DNA of 7,041 nucleotides from an uncultured Acidimicrobiaceae bacterium. GTDB taxonomy: Bacteria > Actinomycetota > Acidimicrobiia > Acidimicrobiales > MedAcidi-G1. Positions 1-4,960 of this stretch are shown one piece after another. Each line of letters begins with the position of its first letter. Position 1 is the stretch's first letter. The notes under the pieces were generated by a model, which saw nothing but the letters and a program-made list of their open reading frames with translations, was not told where the DNA came from and searched no databases. A program made the position numbers and the translations under genes. The stretch is taken from positions 1 through 7,041 of the forward strand of contig CAJXIS010000110.1 of assembly GCA_913054115.1 (NCBI GenBank). The letters are read 5' to 3'.

Positions 1-1060
1 GCTGCGACCCGTCGGCATTCGTGGTCGTGCGACAGTTGCCGTCGTAGGTCCAGTCGGAGCGGCTGCCGTCGGCTGCGATGTCCCAGCCGTAGGCGCCGCT
101 GTCGCAGTAGGACTCGATGCGTCCGTCGGATCGGGTGGTGATCTGGCAGTCGCCTTCGGTGCGCCATTCACGGTCTATGGTGCCGTCTGCGTTTGTCTGC
201 CGACCGGTGCCGTCGTCGCAGGATGTCCGACTGGAACCATCGGCGTTGCTCGTGGTGCGGCAGCCGTCGTCGCCGGTTTGCGTGTCGGATCGGCTGCCGT
301 CTGCGTTGACCTGCCAACTGGTGCCGTCGTCGCACGAGCCCCGTTGGGATCCGTCAGCGAACGTGGTGGTGCGGCAGGTGCCGTCGTAGGTCCACTCGGA
401 GCGGCTGCCGTCGGTGTCGATGTCCGAGCCGTAGGCGCCGCGGTTGCAGTAGTTCTCGATGCGTCCGTCGGAGCGGGTGGTGACCTGGCAGTCGCCCTCG
501 GTGCGCCATTCGCGTTCGCGGATGCCGTCGGCGGTCGTCTGCCAGCCGCTGCCGTCGTCGCAGCGCTGGCGCTGCGACCCGTCGGCATTCGTGGTCGTGC
601 GACAGTTGCCGTCGTAGGTCCAGTCGGAGCGGCTGCCGTCGGCTGCGATGTCCCAGCCGTAGGCGCCGCTGTCGCAGTAGGACTCGATGCGTCCGTCGGA
701 TCGGGTGGTGATCCGGCAGTCGCCCTCGGTGCGCCATTCGCGTTCGCGGATGCCGTCGGTGGTCGTCTGCCAGCCGGAACCGTCGTCGCAACTTTGGCGT
801 TGTGAGCCGTCGGCGTAGGTGGTGGTACTGCAGCCGTCCACCTTGGTCCAGTCGGAGCGGCTGCCGCCGGTGTCGATGTCCCAGCCATAGGCACCGTCGG
901 CGCAGCGGCCGCGGCTCGAGCCGTCGACGTTGGTGGTGATCCGACACTCGCCCTCGGTGTACCACTCCTCGGTGCGGTTGCCCGAGGCGTCGACCTGCCA
1001 GCCGGTCCCGTCTTCACACCAGTTGGAGACCGAACCATCGTCCTGGGGGCGCTCCTCGCA
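1..1060 (-). repeat. 114-bp tandem repeat array (38 codons per unit)
   Basis: The repeats of the secreted protein start at residue 35 (base 1060) and recur every 114 bp without any length change down to the window edge. Nine full units and the start of a tenth are present. Two unit types mostly alternate, so the higher-order period is 228 bp, for example between about 381 and 609. One register break occurs where two units of the same type are adjacent (residues 263-338, bases 149-376). Bases 1-143 are identical to 571-713, exactly five units away. Confidence 0.9.
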
Positions 1061-1162
1061 GGTTGGTGCCTCGGCGTCCTGCGCTGCGACCGGCGTCGCC
1101 GAGGGCGCGGCGAGCAGCCCCACCACCGCCAGCAACGCCACCAACTTCCGACGAGTACGCAT
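1..1162 (-). CDS. Secreted Cys-rich 38-residue tandem-repeat protein (3' end outside window)
   Basis: The frame is open from ATG at 1162 down to the window edge, giving 387 complete codons with the C-terminus missing. Residues 1-27 form a Sec-type signal peptide: MRTRRK, then a Leu/Val/Ala core, then a V-A-A site before QDAEA. From residue 35 the protein consists entirely of 38-residue repeats, nine complete and a tenth started at residue 377. Each repeat has Cys at its positions 1 and 15, and most carry TT, one or two DG turns and a Trp. Two subtypes mostly alternate: one with SGWQ and EREWRTEGD, the other with GAYGWD and SDWTYDG. The even Cys count and export suggest one disulfide per repeat in an extended surface or secreted rod; this is inference. 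A weak AAGGAA lies 12 nt before the ATG. I do not recognise the family and assign no enzymatic role. A C-terminal domain or anchor may lie beyond the window. G/C-ending codons dominate, which supports this frame over its shadows. Confidence 0.85.
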   Translation of the reverse strand, partial: MRTRRKLVALLAVVGLLAAPSATPVAAQDAEAPTCEERPQDDGSVSNWCEDGTGWQVDASGNRTEEWYTEGECRITTNVDGSSRGRCADGAYGWDIDTGGSRSDWTKVDGCSTTTYADGSQRQSCDDGSGWQTTTDGIREREWRTEGDCRITTRSDGRIESYCDSGAYGWDIAADGSRSDWTYDGNCRTTTNADGSQRQRCDDGSGWQTTADGIREREWRTEGDCQVTTRSDGRIENYCNRGAYGSDIDTDGSRSEWTYDGTCRTTTFADGSQRGSCDDGTSWQVNADGSRSDTQTGDDGCRTTSNADGSSRTSCDDGTGRQTNADGTIDREWRTEGDCQITTRSDGRIESYCDSGAYGWDIAADGSRSDWTYDGNCRTTTNADGSQ

Positions 1163-1267
1163 CGATCACCCGGGTTCCTTGCTCGGAGGCAGCGTAGTGC
1201 AACAGCATCGGGTGCTGCCGGGGCCCGGTGTCCCGGTGGGTGGCGACTGCTACGCTCTCACGCTCCG

Positions 1268-1341
1268 GGGCCGTTAGCTCAGTTGGCTAGAGCACCTGCA
1301 TGACGCGCAGGGGGTCGGGGGTTCGAGTCCCTCACGGCCCA
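1268..1341 (+). tRNA. tRNA-Val(GAC)
   Basis: A complete cloverleaf can be read directly. The acceptor stem GGGCCGT (1268-1274) pairs with ACGGCCC (1334-1340), and the discriminator is A1341. The D stem is GCTC (1277-1280) with GAGC (1290-1293). The anticodon stem CCTGC (1295-1299) pairs with GCAGG (1307-1311) around the loop ATGACGC, giving anticodon GAC (1302-1304), which reads the Val codon GUC. The variable loop has 5 nt. The T arm is GGGGG, TTCGAGT, CCCTC (1317-1333) with one G-U pair. CCA is not encoded. A TACGCT hexamer at 1251-1256 could be its -10 element, but no matching -35 is evident. The gene lies divergent to the repeat protein and at the edge of a gene-poor region. Confidence 0.94.
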
Positions 1342-1346
1342 CTCCT

Positions 1347-1370
1347 GTGACCTGCGGTTTTGCGGGTCAC
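1347..1370 (+). terminator. Stem-loop just after tRNA-Val, possible terminator
   Basis: GTGACCTGC (1347-1355) pairs with GCGGGTCAC (1362-1370), a 9-bp stem with one T-G wobble and the 6-nt loop GGTTTT. It begins 6 nt after the tRNA end and has no T-run behind it. Terminators lacking a U-tail have been proposed in high-GC actinobacteria, so termination or 3'-end processing of the tRNA transcript is plausible but not proven. Confidence 0.4.
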
Positions 1371-1374
1371 GCTG

Positions 1375-1423
1375 GTGTTCAGGCTGGTGGTCTGAACACT
1401 CCTGGTAGCCATTCTGGTAGCCA
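1375..1423. repeat. Inverted repeat plus short direct repeat downstream of the tRNA
   Basis: GTGTTCAG (1375-1382) and CTGAACAC (1392-1399) form a perfect 8-bp inverted repeat with a 9-nt spacer. The word CTGGTAGCCA then occurs twice, at 1402-1411 and 1414-1423. A third CTGAACAC lies at 2233-2240. Short repeats next to a tRNA 3' end can be recombinase binding sites, but no integrase gene is present, so the role is unknown. Confidence 0.35.
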
Positions 1424-1555
1424 AAGTCTGTTTTCGAAGGTCGTTGCCTTACGGCACGACTCATTCTACGACACCTGCCAGAGTGTCGATAGGGGGGGGA
1501 TGGGAGCGGACTGCTGGAGGACATCGCAGCAGGGGTTAGCCGTGGTACTGGTCGT

Positions 1556-2017
1556 ATGCCCGCTGGAGGAGGTTTTCGAGCAGATCTCGGTGGCCTCAAG
1601 GAAGCCGAAGAGACTCTTCGTCAAAAGAAGCAAGAGGCTCCGGGCCTAACGGGTCAGTCTTACGACTTCCCAAACGTGCGATGGACCTTCTTTCGCTCGG
1701 CTTCGACGATCGCGCGCAGGAAGCGTGAGAAGAAACCTCGTTTCTTCTCAGGGGGTGGCTTCGGGTCTTCCTCGATCGGGCCTTCCTCGATGGCCATGCC
1801 CAACACTCGCAGGCCTAACGGCTCCGGGTCTAGTCGGCCCACACGCGAAGAGACCCCCAAGGGGGCACCCCCCAGAGGGCCTCTTCCGGAGGCCGAAGCC
1901 CCCGAGCCAATCCTGCCAATCCAATCCGAGCCATGCCGTTCCCAGCCGCTCCGGGCCGAGCGTGCCGCTAAGAAGGCTGCACGGATTGCGAAACGTCAGG
2001 AAGCGAACAAGCGCTAG
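1556..2017 (+). CDS. Doubtful hypothetical ORF, 153 residues
   Basis: The frame starts at ATG 1556 and is open further back to 1493, after a TAG at 1490-1492. Its start reads like protein (GLKEAEETLRQKKQ near residues 13-26) and its end is basic and Ala-rich (AERAAKKAARIAKRQEANKR). The middle is a low-complexity Arg/Pro/Ser/Gly stretch typical of a non-coding frame in GC-rich DNA. No Shine-Dalgarno sequence precedes the ATG. A 7-bp hairpin follows the stop by 4 nt, which is the best argument for it. Third codon positions are only moderately G/C-rich. It overlaps a better-looking minus-strand small ORF, and at most one of the two is likely real. Confidence 0.2.
   Translation: MPAGGGFRADLGGLKEAEETLRQKKQEAPGLTGQSYDFPNVRWTFFRSASTIARRKREKKPRFFSGGGFGSSSIGPSSMAMPNTRRPNGSGSSRPTREETPKGAPPRGPLPEAEAPEPILPIQSEPCRSQPLRAERAAKKAARIAKRQEANKR
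1660..1797 (-). CDS. Possible small charged protein, 45 residues
   Basis: From the ATG at 1797 the frame gives an acidic, Pro-rich start (MAIEEGPIEEDPKPPPEKK) followed by a basic amphipathic segment (RGFFSRFLRAIVEAERKK) and a TAA stop at 1660-1662. Codons are more G/C-ending than in the opposing plus-strand ORF, and the composition is unlike a random frame. No clear ribosome binding site precedes the ATG. A TTG at 1860 would add 21 less convincing residues. The acidic head and basic helix could suit a membrane- or nucleic-acid-binding peptide, but that is a guess. I do not recognise it. Confidence 0.25.
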   Translation of the reverse strand: MAIEEGPIEEDPKPPPEKKRGFFSRFLRAIVEAERKKVHRTFGKS

Positions 2018-2021
2018 ACGT

Positions 2022-2038
2022 AACGGCCGTTGGCCGTT
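2022..2038 (+). terminator. Stem-loop after the ORF ending at 2017
   Basis: AACGGCC (2022-2028) pairs perfectly with GGCCGTT (2032-2038) around a GTT loop, beginning 4 nt after the TAG of the doubtful plus-strand ORF. There is no T-tract of note. It may act as a terminator if that ORF is real, or be one of several hairpins in this structured stretch. Confidence 0.3.
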
Positions 2039-2130
2039 TGGGCAGAGTCCTCCTGGATAAAGAATTTGTTGAGCGGCAAGGTCCTGGTTGTTTGAGGACA
2101 CGGCAGGCACAGGCTCGGATGTAGTCCACG

Positions 2131-2216
2131 GGTGACACACTTCGTGTGTCGACCTGTTCTCAGGTTTGCCCCGGCGTGTCCGCAAACTATGCGTCGGCCT
2201 TCAGGAAGGCCGACGC
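2131..2216. other. Cluster of four adjacent stem-loops (possible structured RNA or protein-binding region)
   Basis: Four hairpins follow each other almost without gaps. GACACAC/GTGTGTC (2134-2140 with 2144-2150) is extended by GGT/ACC across one bulge. The others are ACCTG/CAGGT with loop TTCT (2152-2165), GTTTGC/GCAAAC (2164-2169 with 2182-2187), and GCGTCGGCCTTC/GAAGGCCGACGC (2191-2202 with 2205-2216), the last being 12 bp with only two central bases. The first two compete for ACC, and the second and third share two bases, so they may be alternative rather than simultaneous. A weaker pair, GTCCT/AGGAC (2081-2085 with 2095-2099), precedes them. No known RNA family was recognised. Confidence 0.4.
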
Positions 2217-2346
2217 CAGGACTTCCCCAGGGCTGAACACACCACCAGTCTTCACTTTCTAGTATGGGGGTGTCCCACGGTCGCGTTTCCGCAGGTCAGA
2301 GCGTTATCCGAAAATGGGTATGTTGCACTTCGATTCTCAGTCGTTG

Positions 2347-2371
2347 AGTCACGTAAGGTCCTGACGTGACT
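2347..2371. promoter_or_regulatory. 25-bp near-perfect palindrome, operator-like
   Basis: AGTCACGTAAGG (2347-2358) and CCTGACGTGACT (2360-2371) are inverted copies with one mismatch around a single central T. That symmetry is typical of a dimeric regulator's operator, and it could also fold as a hairpin. A TATGTT hexamer at 2319-2324 on the plus strand could be a -10 element upstream of it, though no -35 is evident. A GTG inside the palindrome (2366) opens a plus-strand frame whose first 18 or so residues look protein-like before it merges into the antisense of the lipoprotein gene. The target gene and regulator are unknown. Confidence 0.4.
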
Positions 2372-2452
2372 GAAAGCGACATCTGGGGCTACCGCAGCGA
2401 TGCATGGTCACGGCTGAGATTCGCGTGCGACTCGGGGGGCGGTTGCCGGCGG

Positions 2453-2737
2453 TCAGATCTGATCGGTAGTTGTCGATGCCGGACTCCTCGTCGTGGTGGA
2501 TGCCTGAGTCGTGGTCGATGCCTGAGTCGTCGTGGATGCCTGAGTCGTCGTGGATGCCTGAGTCGTCGTGGATGCCTGAGTCGTCGTGGTGGGAACCGCG
2601 TTCTTCACCAGAGAGGACGTGGCCGGTTCGCTGACCTCATCCGAACCATCCCCGCATCCCGAAGCAACCAGGACACCGACGACCAGCAGATCCGTCAGTC
2701 GCCTCCAGGTCCACGTCCGACATTCCCGTCGATTCAC
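2453..2737 (-). CDS. Small lipoprotein ending in a Thr-rich repeat linker
   Basis: GTG at 2737 opens 94 residues. A basic n-region (RRECRTWTWRR) and a hydrophobic core (LLVVGVLVA) lead to S-G-C with Cys28, a lipobox, so the mature protein should be lipidated and membrane-anchored outside the cell. GDGSDE follows, then five TTTQAS hexapeptides and a last TTT block, ending in TTTDQI and TGA. In lipoproteins of this layout such a linker normally tethers a folded domain. Here nothing follows, so this is either a minimal surface peptide or a truncated gene that lost its domain. The ribosome binding site is weak. A TAG-broken frame on the same strand ends 43 bp upstream. The lipobox and codon usage make coding likely; function is unknown. 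Confidence 0.55.
   Translation of the reverse strand: MNRRECRTWTWRRLTDLLVVGVLVASGCGDGSDEVSEPATSSLVKNAVPTTTTQASTTTQASTTTQASTTTQASTTTQASTTTRSPASTTTDQI
2490..2588 (-). repeat. 18-bp minisatellite inside the lipoprotein gene
   Basis: GATGCCTGA recurs at 2499, 2517, 2535, 2553 and 2571, exactly every 18 bp, separated by GTCGTCGTG or close variants. The array is about 5.5 units. Read on the minus strand each unit encodes TTTQAS. The three central units are essentially identical, so copy number may vary by slippage without changing the frame. Confidence 0.85.
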
Positions 2738-2780
2738 GCCGTTACTTCTACTTCATCGCAAGCATCCATTTCAGTTCAGG

Positions 2781-3056
2781 TCAGTCCAGGTAGAAGGCCG
2801 CACCGAAATTCGACCCATCGACTACCACCTGGGGCACCCGGAGCGACGAGCCACGAGGTTCGGTTGGGTTTATGGGTGAGTCCCAGGGGCGCACCAGTTC
2901 AGAGGGGGTTTTGGAGGTCCATCGGTGGACGGCCGACCCATCGACAAGGCTTACCCGGCCGACCTCGGTCGACCAGGGATCGACGACCGTCCAGACCTAG
3001 GCGACGACGGTAGGCAGGCGCGTTGCCTGCGAATGAGATACGGAGAACGAACTCAT
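2781..3056 (-). pseudogene. Protein-like frame broken by one TAG (hypothetical, tentative)
   Basis: On the minus strand ATG at 3056 starts 19 codons (MSSFSVSHSQATRLPTVVA), then TAG at 2997-2999, then 71 further codons in the same frame to TGA at 2781-2783. The second part has a balanced composition with Trp, Val, Asp, Glu and Thr and two VDGS motifs (at VSLVDGSAVH and QVVVDGSNFG), with mostly G/C-ending codons. Its start overlaps the start codon of the divergent oxygenase gene, and no ribosome binding site is evident. The complementary plus-strand frame is also fairly open, with GTG at 2925 behind a good GGAGG at 2913-2917, which weakens the case. It may be a decayed gene, or simply non-coding. 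Otherwise this 317-base gap holds nothing I recognise. Confidence 0.2.
3014..3030 (+). promoter_or_regulatory. Stem-loop in the leader of the oxygenase gene
   Basis: GCAGGC (3014-3019) pairs perfectly with GCCTGC (3025-3030) around a 5-nt loop, ending 11 nt before the GGAG ribosome binding site (3042-3045) of the gene at 3055. If transcribed, it could affect translation or mRNA stability, or act as a protein-binding inverted repeat. No promoter of standard spacing was found upstream. Confidence 0.3.
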
Positions 3057-4050
3057 GAGAAGATCACGGTCGATGGGACGGACATCGCTAGTGCCGCTGG
3101 TCAACCTCGCTGGAGCTTTCGATCCCGGCCCACACCGCGAAGAGGTAGTAGATGCGGTCCGTCAAGCTTGCCAAGACATCGGGTTTCTAGTGGTTACCGG
3201 CCACGGTGTGTCCCACGAGGTCATCAGTGGGATAGAGGCCGTTTCACGTGAGTTCTTCTCACTTCCTCATGAGGAGAAAATGCGCTGTGTGGGAGGCCCT
3301 GGAGTCTTTCGGGGGTTCACGCCAGCCGAGACAACCGCGCTGGCATTGTCACGTGACGCCGTGACTCCACCGGACCTGTGCGAGGCATTCTCGATCAATC
3401 GCTTTGACGACCCCGAAGTCGCCCTGCAATCTGGTCTGCGAGAGGGGCGTGAAGCTTTCTTCGCTCCGAACATTTGGCCGCAACTCCCTGAAGGATTCAA
3501 ACACGCTTTTGAGATCTATTACTCGGTCATGGAAGATCTAGCGAATCGCCTCATGAGACTGATGGCACTGGCTCTCGGGCTCAACGAGCACTGGTTCGAC
3601 GACAAGATCCGTGACCACATCACCAATCTGACCGTCAACTACTACTCCGAACTCGAGCAGCCAGCGGCCCGGGGTCAGTTACGACGAGGTGAACACACTG
3701 ACTGGGGCAGCCTCTCCATCCTCTATCACGACGGCGAACCTGGATTGCAGATCAAGTCACCCGGTGGCGGATGGGAAGACGTCCCGATCGTCGCAGACGC
3801 GTTCGTCATCAACCTGGGCGACCTCATGGCGTTCTGGACCAACGACCGATGGAAGTCCACCTACCACCGCGTGGTTGTGCCCGAAGACCAGTCCGCCAAC
3901 CGCCTCTCGATCGTTTTCTTTCACCAACCCGCCTACGACACCCTCATCGAATGCATTCCCACCTGCACATCGCCAGACGACCCACCGCGCTATGCGCCAA
4001 CGACTTCCGGAGAATGGATCCTGTCAATGCTGGAGAAGACCACCTACTGA
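3055..4050 (+). CDS. 2-oxoglutarate/Fe(II)-dependent oxygenase, isopenicillin N synthase-like family
   Basis: The 331 residues have the usual length and two-part layout of this family. An N-terminal DIOX_N-type region covers residues 12 to about 115, with VPLVNL, then DIGFLVVTGHGV and FFSLPHEEK. A double-stranded beta-helix core runs from about 185 to 290. The iron ligands are visible as H214-x-D216 (GEHTDWGSL) and H271 (TYHRVVVP), and R283-L-S285 is the 2-oxoglutarate-binding RxS motif. Such enzymes couple decarboxylation of 2-oxoglutarate to hydroxylation, desaturation or ring closure of a small molecule in the cytoplasm. True isopenicillin N synthase does not use 2-oxoglutarate, and the substrate here cannot be read from sequence. 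GGAG lies 9 nt before ATG 3055, which decides the start; ATG 3073 is a poorer alternative. Codons end in A/T more often than in the hydrolase or DDAH genes, consistent with acquisition. The gene is convergent with the amidotransferase, 25 bp away. Confidence 0.92.
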   Translation: MRRSRSMGRTSLVPLVNLAGAFDPGPHREEVVDAVRQACQDIGFLVVTGHGVSHEVISGIEAVSREFFSLPHEEKMRCVGGPGVFRGFTPAETTALALSRDAVTPPDLCEAFSINRFDDPEVALQSGLREGREAFFAPNIWPQLPEGFKHAFEIYYSVMEDLANRLMRLMALALGLNEHWFDDKIRDHITNLTVNYYSELEQPAARGQLRRGEHTDWGSLSILYHDGEPGLQIKSPGGGWEDVPIVADAFVINLGDLMAFWTNDRWKSTYHRVVVPEDQSANRLSIVFFHQPAYDTLIECIPTCTSPDDPPRYAPTTSGEWILSMLEKTTY

Positions 4051-4075
4051 ACCAACTTGTTGGCGATCTTTGGAC

Positions 4076-4798
4076 TCAACCTGACTGCTGGACGGCGTTG
4101 ACGAAGTTGTCGTAGAGCCTTTTGGAATTAGCCACGAAGTCGTCCATGTAACGCTCAGCCTCCGCGGCAAGACCCGCCAACGCGGTCGGACCGAGCGTCA
4201 ACTCCAACGCCTCTCGGTATTCAGGCACAGTCCCCCAGGTGGGCACCGTGTCCGCTTCGACCTCGACGTGGTATTGCATCGACCAAGCGTGGCGGCCGAA
4301 GCGCATCGCCTGGATCGGACAGAGGTCGGACGCTGCGAGCACGACCGCCCCAGCTGGAGGCTCCACGACCTTGACGGAGTGCCACTGAAGTACCCGTTGG
4401 ACTGTCGGCATCCCGGTAAAGATCGGATCTTTGAGTCCTTCCGGGGTCAGCGCCACCTCGAGGACCCCGATCTCCGGCGGTTGCTGGTGACCGCACCTGC
4501 CGCCGAGGGCGTCGGCGAGCAGTTGGTGCCCAAGACAAAGTCCCAGAAAGGGCCGGCCCAGATCCACTACCCAGCGCCGAATCGCCGCTTTCTCCTCGAG
4601 TAGCCACGGGTGCTCGTCCACGTCCCACACGTCCATCGGCCCGCCCATCACCCACATTGCGTTGAACCCTTCGAGTGGTGGGATCGGCTCGCCCTCGTCG
4701 AGTTCGACAGCAGTCCAGTCGACACCATCGCGTTCGAGAAAGTGCCGCAACTGTGCCGGGTGTTCGCAATCGATGTGTTGTAGTACAAGCAGGCGCAC
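4076..4798 (-). CDS. Class I glutamine amidotransferase (GMP synthase glutaminase-like)
   Basis: The 240 residues form a single GATase1 domain. The nucleophile elbow is GLCLGHQLL with Cys88, and H177 and E179 in QYHVEVE complete the catalytic triad. MGGPMDVWD (51-59) is the glycine-rich region near the oxyanion site, and QWHSVKV is also typical. Members hydrolyse glutamine and pass ammonia to a partner, or act as stand-alone hydrolases of gamma-glutamyl compounds. The GMP synthase ATPase half is absent, so this is not GuaA, and its physiological substrate is unknown. The start is GTG at 4798 with AAGGG 6 nt upstream; an ATG two bases earlier is out of frame. It faces the oxygenase gene convergently, so the two are not an operon. 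The roughly 150 bp upstream separates it from the hydrolase on the same strand, with a hairpin at 4865-4882. Confidence 0.92.
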   Translation of the reverse strand: MRLLVLQHIDCEHPAQLRHFLERDGVDWTAVELDEGEPIPPLEGFNAMWVMGGPMDVWDVDEHPWLLEEKAAIRRWVVDLGRPFLGLCLGHQLLADALGGRCGHQQPPEIGVLEVALTPEGLKDPIFTGMPTVQRVLQWHSVKVVEPPAGAVVLAASDLCPIQAMRFGRHAWSMQYHVEVEADTVPTWGTVPEYREALELTLGPTALAGLAAEAERYMDDFVANSKRLYDNFVNAVQQSG

Positions 4799-4864
4799 AT
4801 CGAGCCCTTACGTAGACAGCAGTGGGTACGAGCCCAGTCGGACCGGTTCCGAGGCTAGCCACCT

Positions 4865-4882
4865 CCCATTGTCGGAAATGGG
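4865..4882 (-). terminator. Stem-loop between the hydrolase and the amidotransferase genes
   Basis: CCCATT (4865-4870) pairs with AATGGG (4877-4882) around a 6-nt loop. It lies between two minus-strand genes, so it could help end the hydrolase transcript or sit in the amidotransferase leader. No T-run is present. Confidence 0.25.
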
Positions 4883-4940
4883 TTCCTTCGCCAAGGACCG
4901 CAACACTTTTCGGTTCCGGATTCGGGCTGCCGTCCGTCCG

Positions 4941-4960
4941 GCCGCCCCTCAGGGGCCGGC
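4941..4960 (-). terminator. GC-rich stem-loop over the hydrolase stop codon
   Basis: GCCGCCCC (4941-4948) pairs with GGGG and CCGGC (4952-4960), 8 bp with one bulged base. The three loop bases are exactly the TGA stop codon of the hydrolase gene on the minus strand. The stem is strong but lacks a U-tail, so it may terminate transcription, protect the 3' end, or be incidental GC pairing. Confidence 0.35.

Larger units (their letters stand above)
1342..2450. other. Gene-poor segment downstream of tRNA-Val
   Basis: About 1.1 kb holds no gene I can support with confidence. It contains several hairpins, two mutually exclusive weak ORFs (1556-2017 plus and 1660-1797 minus), an 8-G run at 1492-1499, and a repeated word GGCCTAACGG at 1643-1652 and 1812-1821. 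I looked for the hallmark words of tmRNA and RNase P RNA and did not see them. No integrase, transposase or second copy of the tRNA 3' end is visible. It could be decayed accessory DNA at a tRNA integration hotspot, or could include an unrecognised structured RNA. Confidence 0.55.

Noticed and set aside
175..1038. Long minus-strand ORF of Thr/Ala/Pro-rich composition, and plus-strand ORFs over the same area
   Set aside because: They are other-frame readings of the 114-bp repeat array; the frame from ATG 1162 has the signal peptide, conserved Cys and codon bias.
1279..1599. Minus-strand ORF with RDSNPRP near its end
   Set aside because: This is the antisense of the tRNA-Val gene, a common false gene call.
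1342..2450. tmRNA, RNase P RNA, integrase or duplicated tRNA end in the gene-poor segment
   Set aside because: No hallmark sequence or coding motif of any of these was found by reading both strands.
2490..2588. Regular short repeats resembling a CRISPR array
   Set aside because: The unit is only 18 bp with no unique spacers and encodes TTTQAS in frame, so it is a coding minisatellite.
2925..3251. Plus-strand ORF with good GGAGG seven bases before GTG 2925
   Set aside because: Most of it overlaps the well-supported oxygenase gene in another frame and turns Arg/Pro/Ser-rich there; at best a short leader ORF.
4052..4063. CCAACTTGTTGG palindrome between the convergent oxygenase and amidotransferase genes
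   Set aside because: The stem is at most 5 bp with a 2-nt loop and no T-run; too weak to call a terminator.
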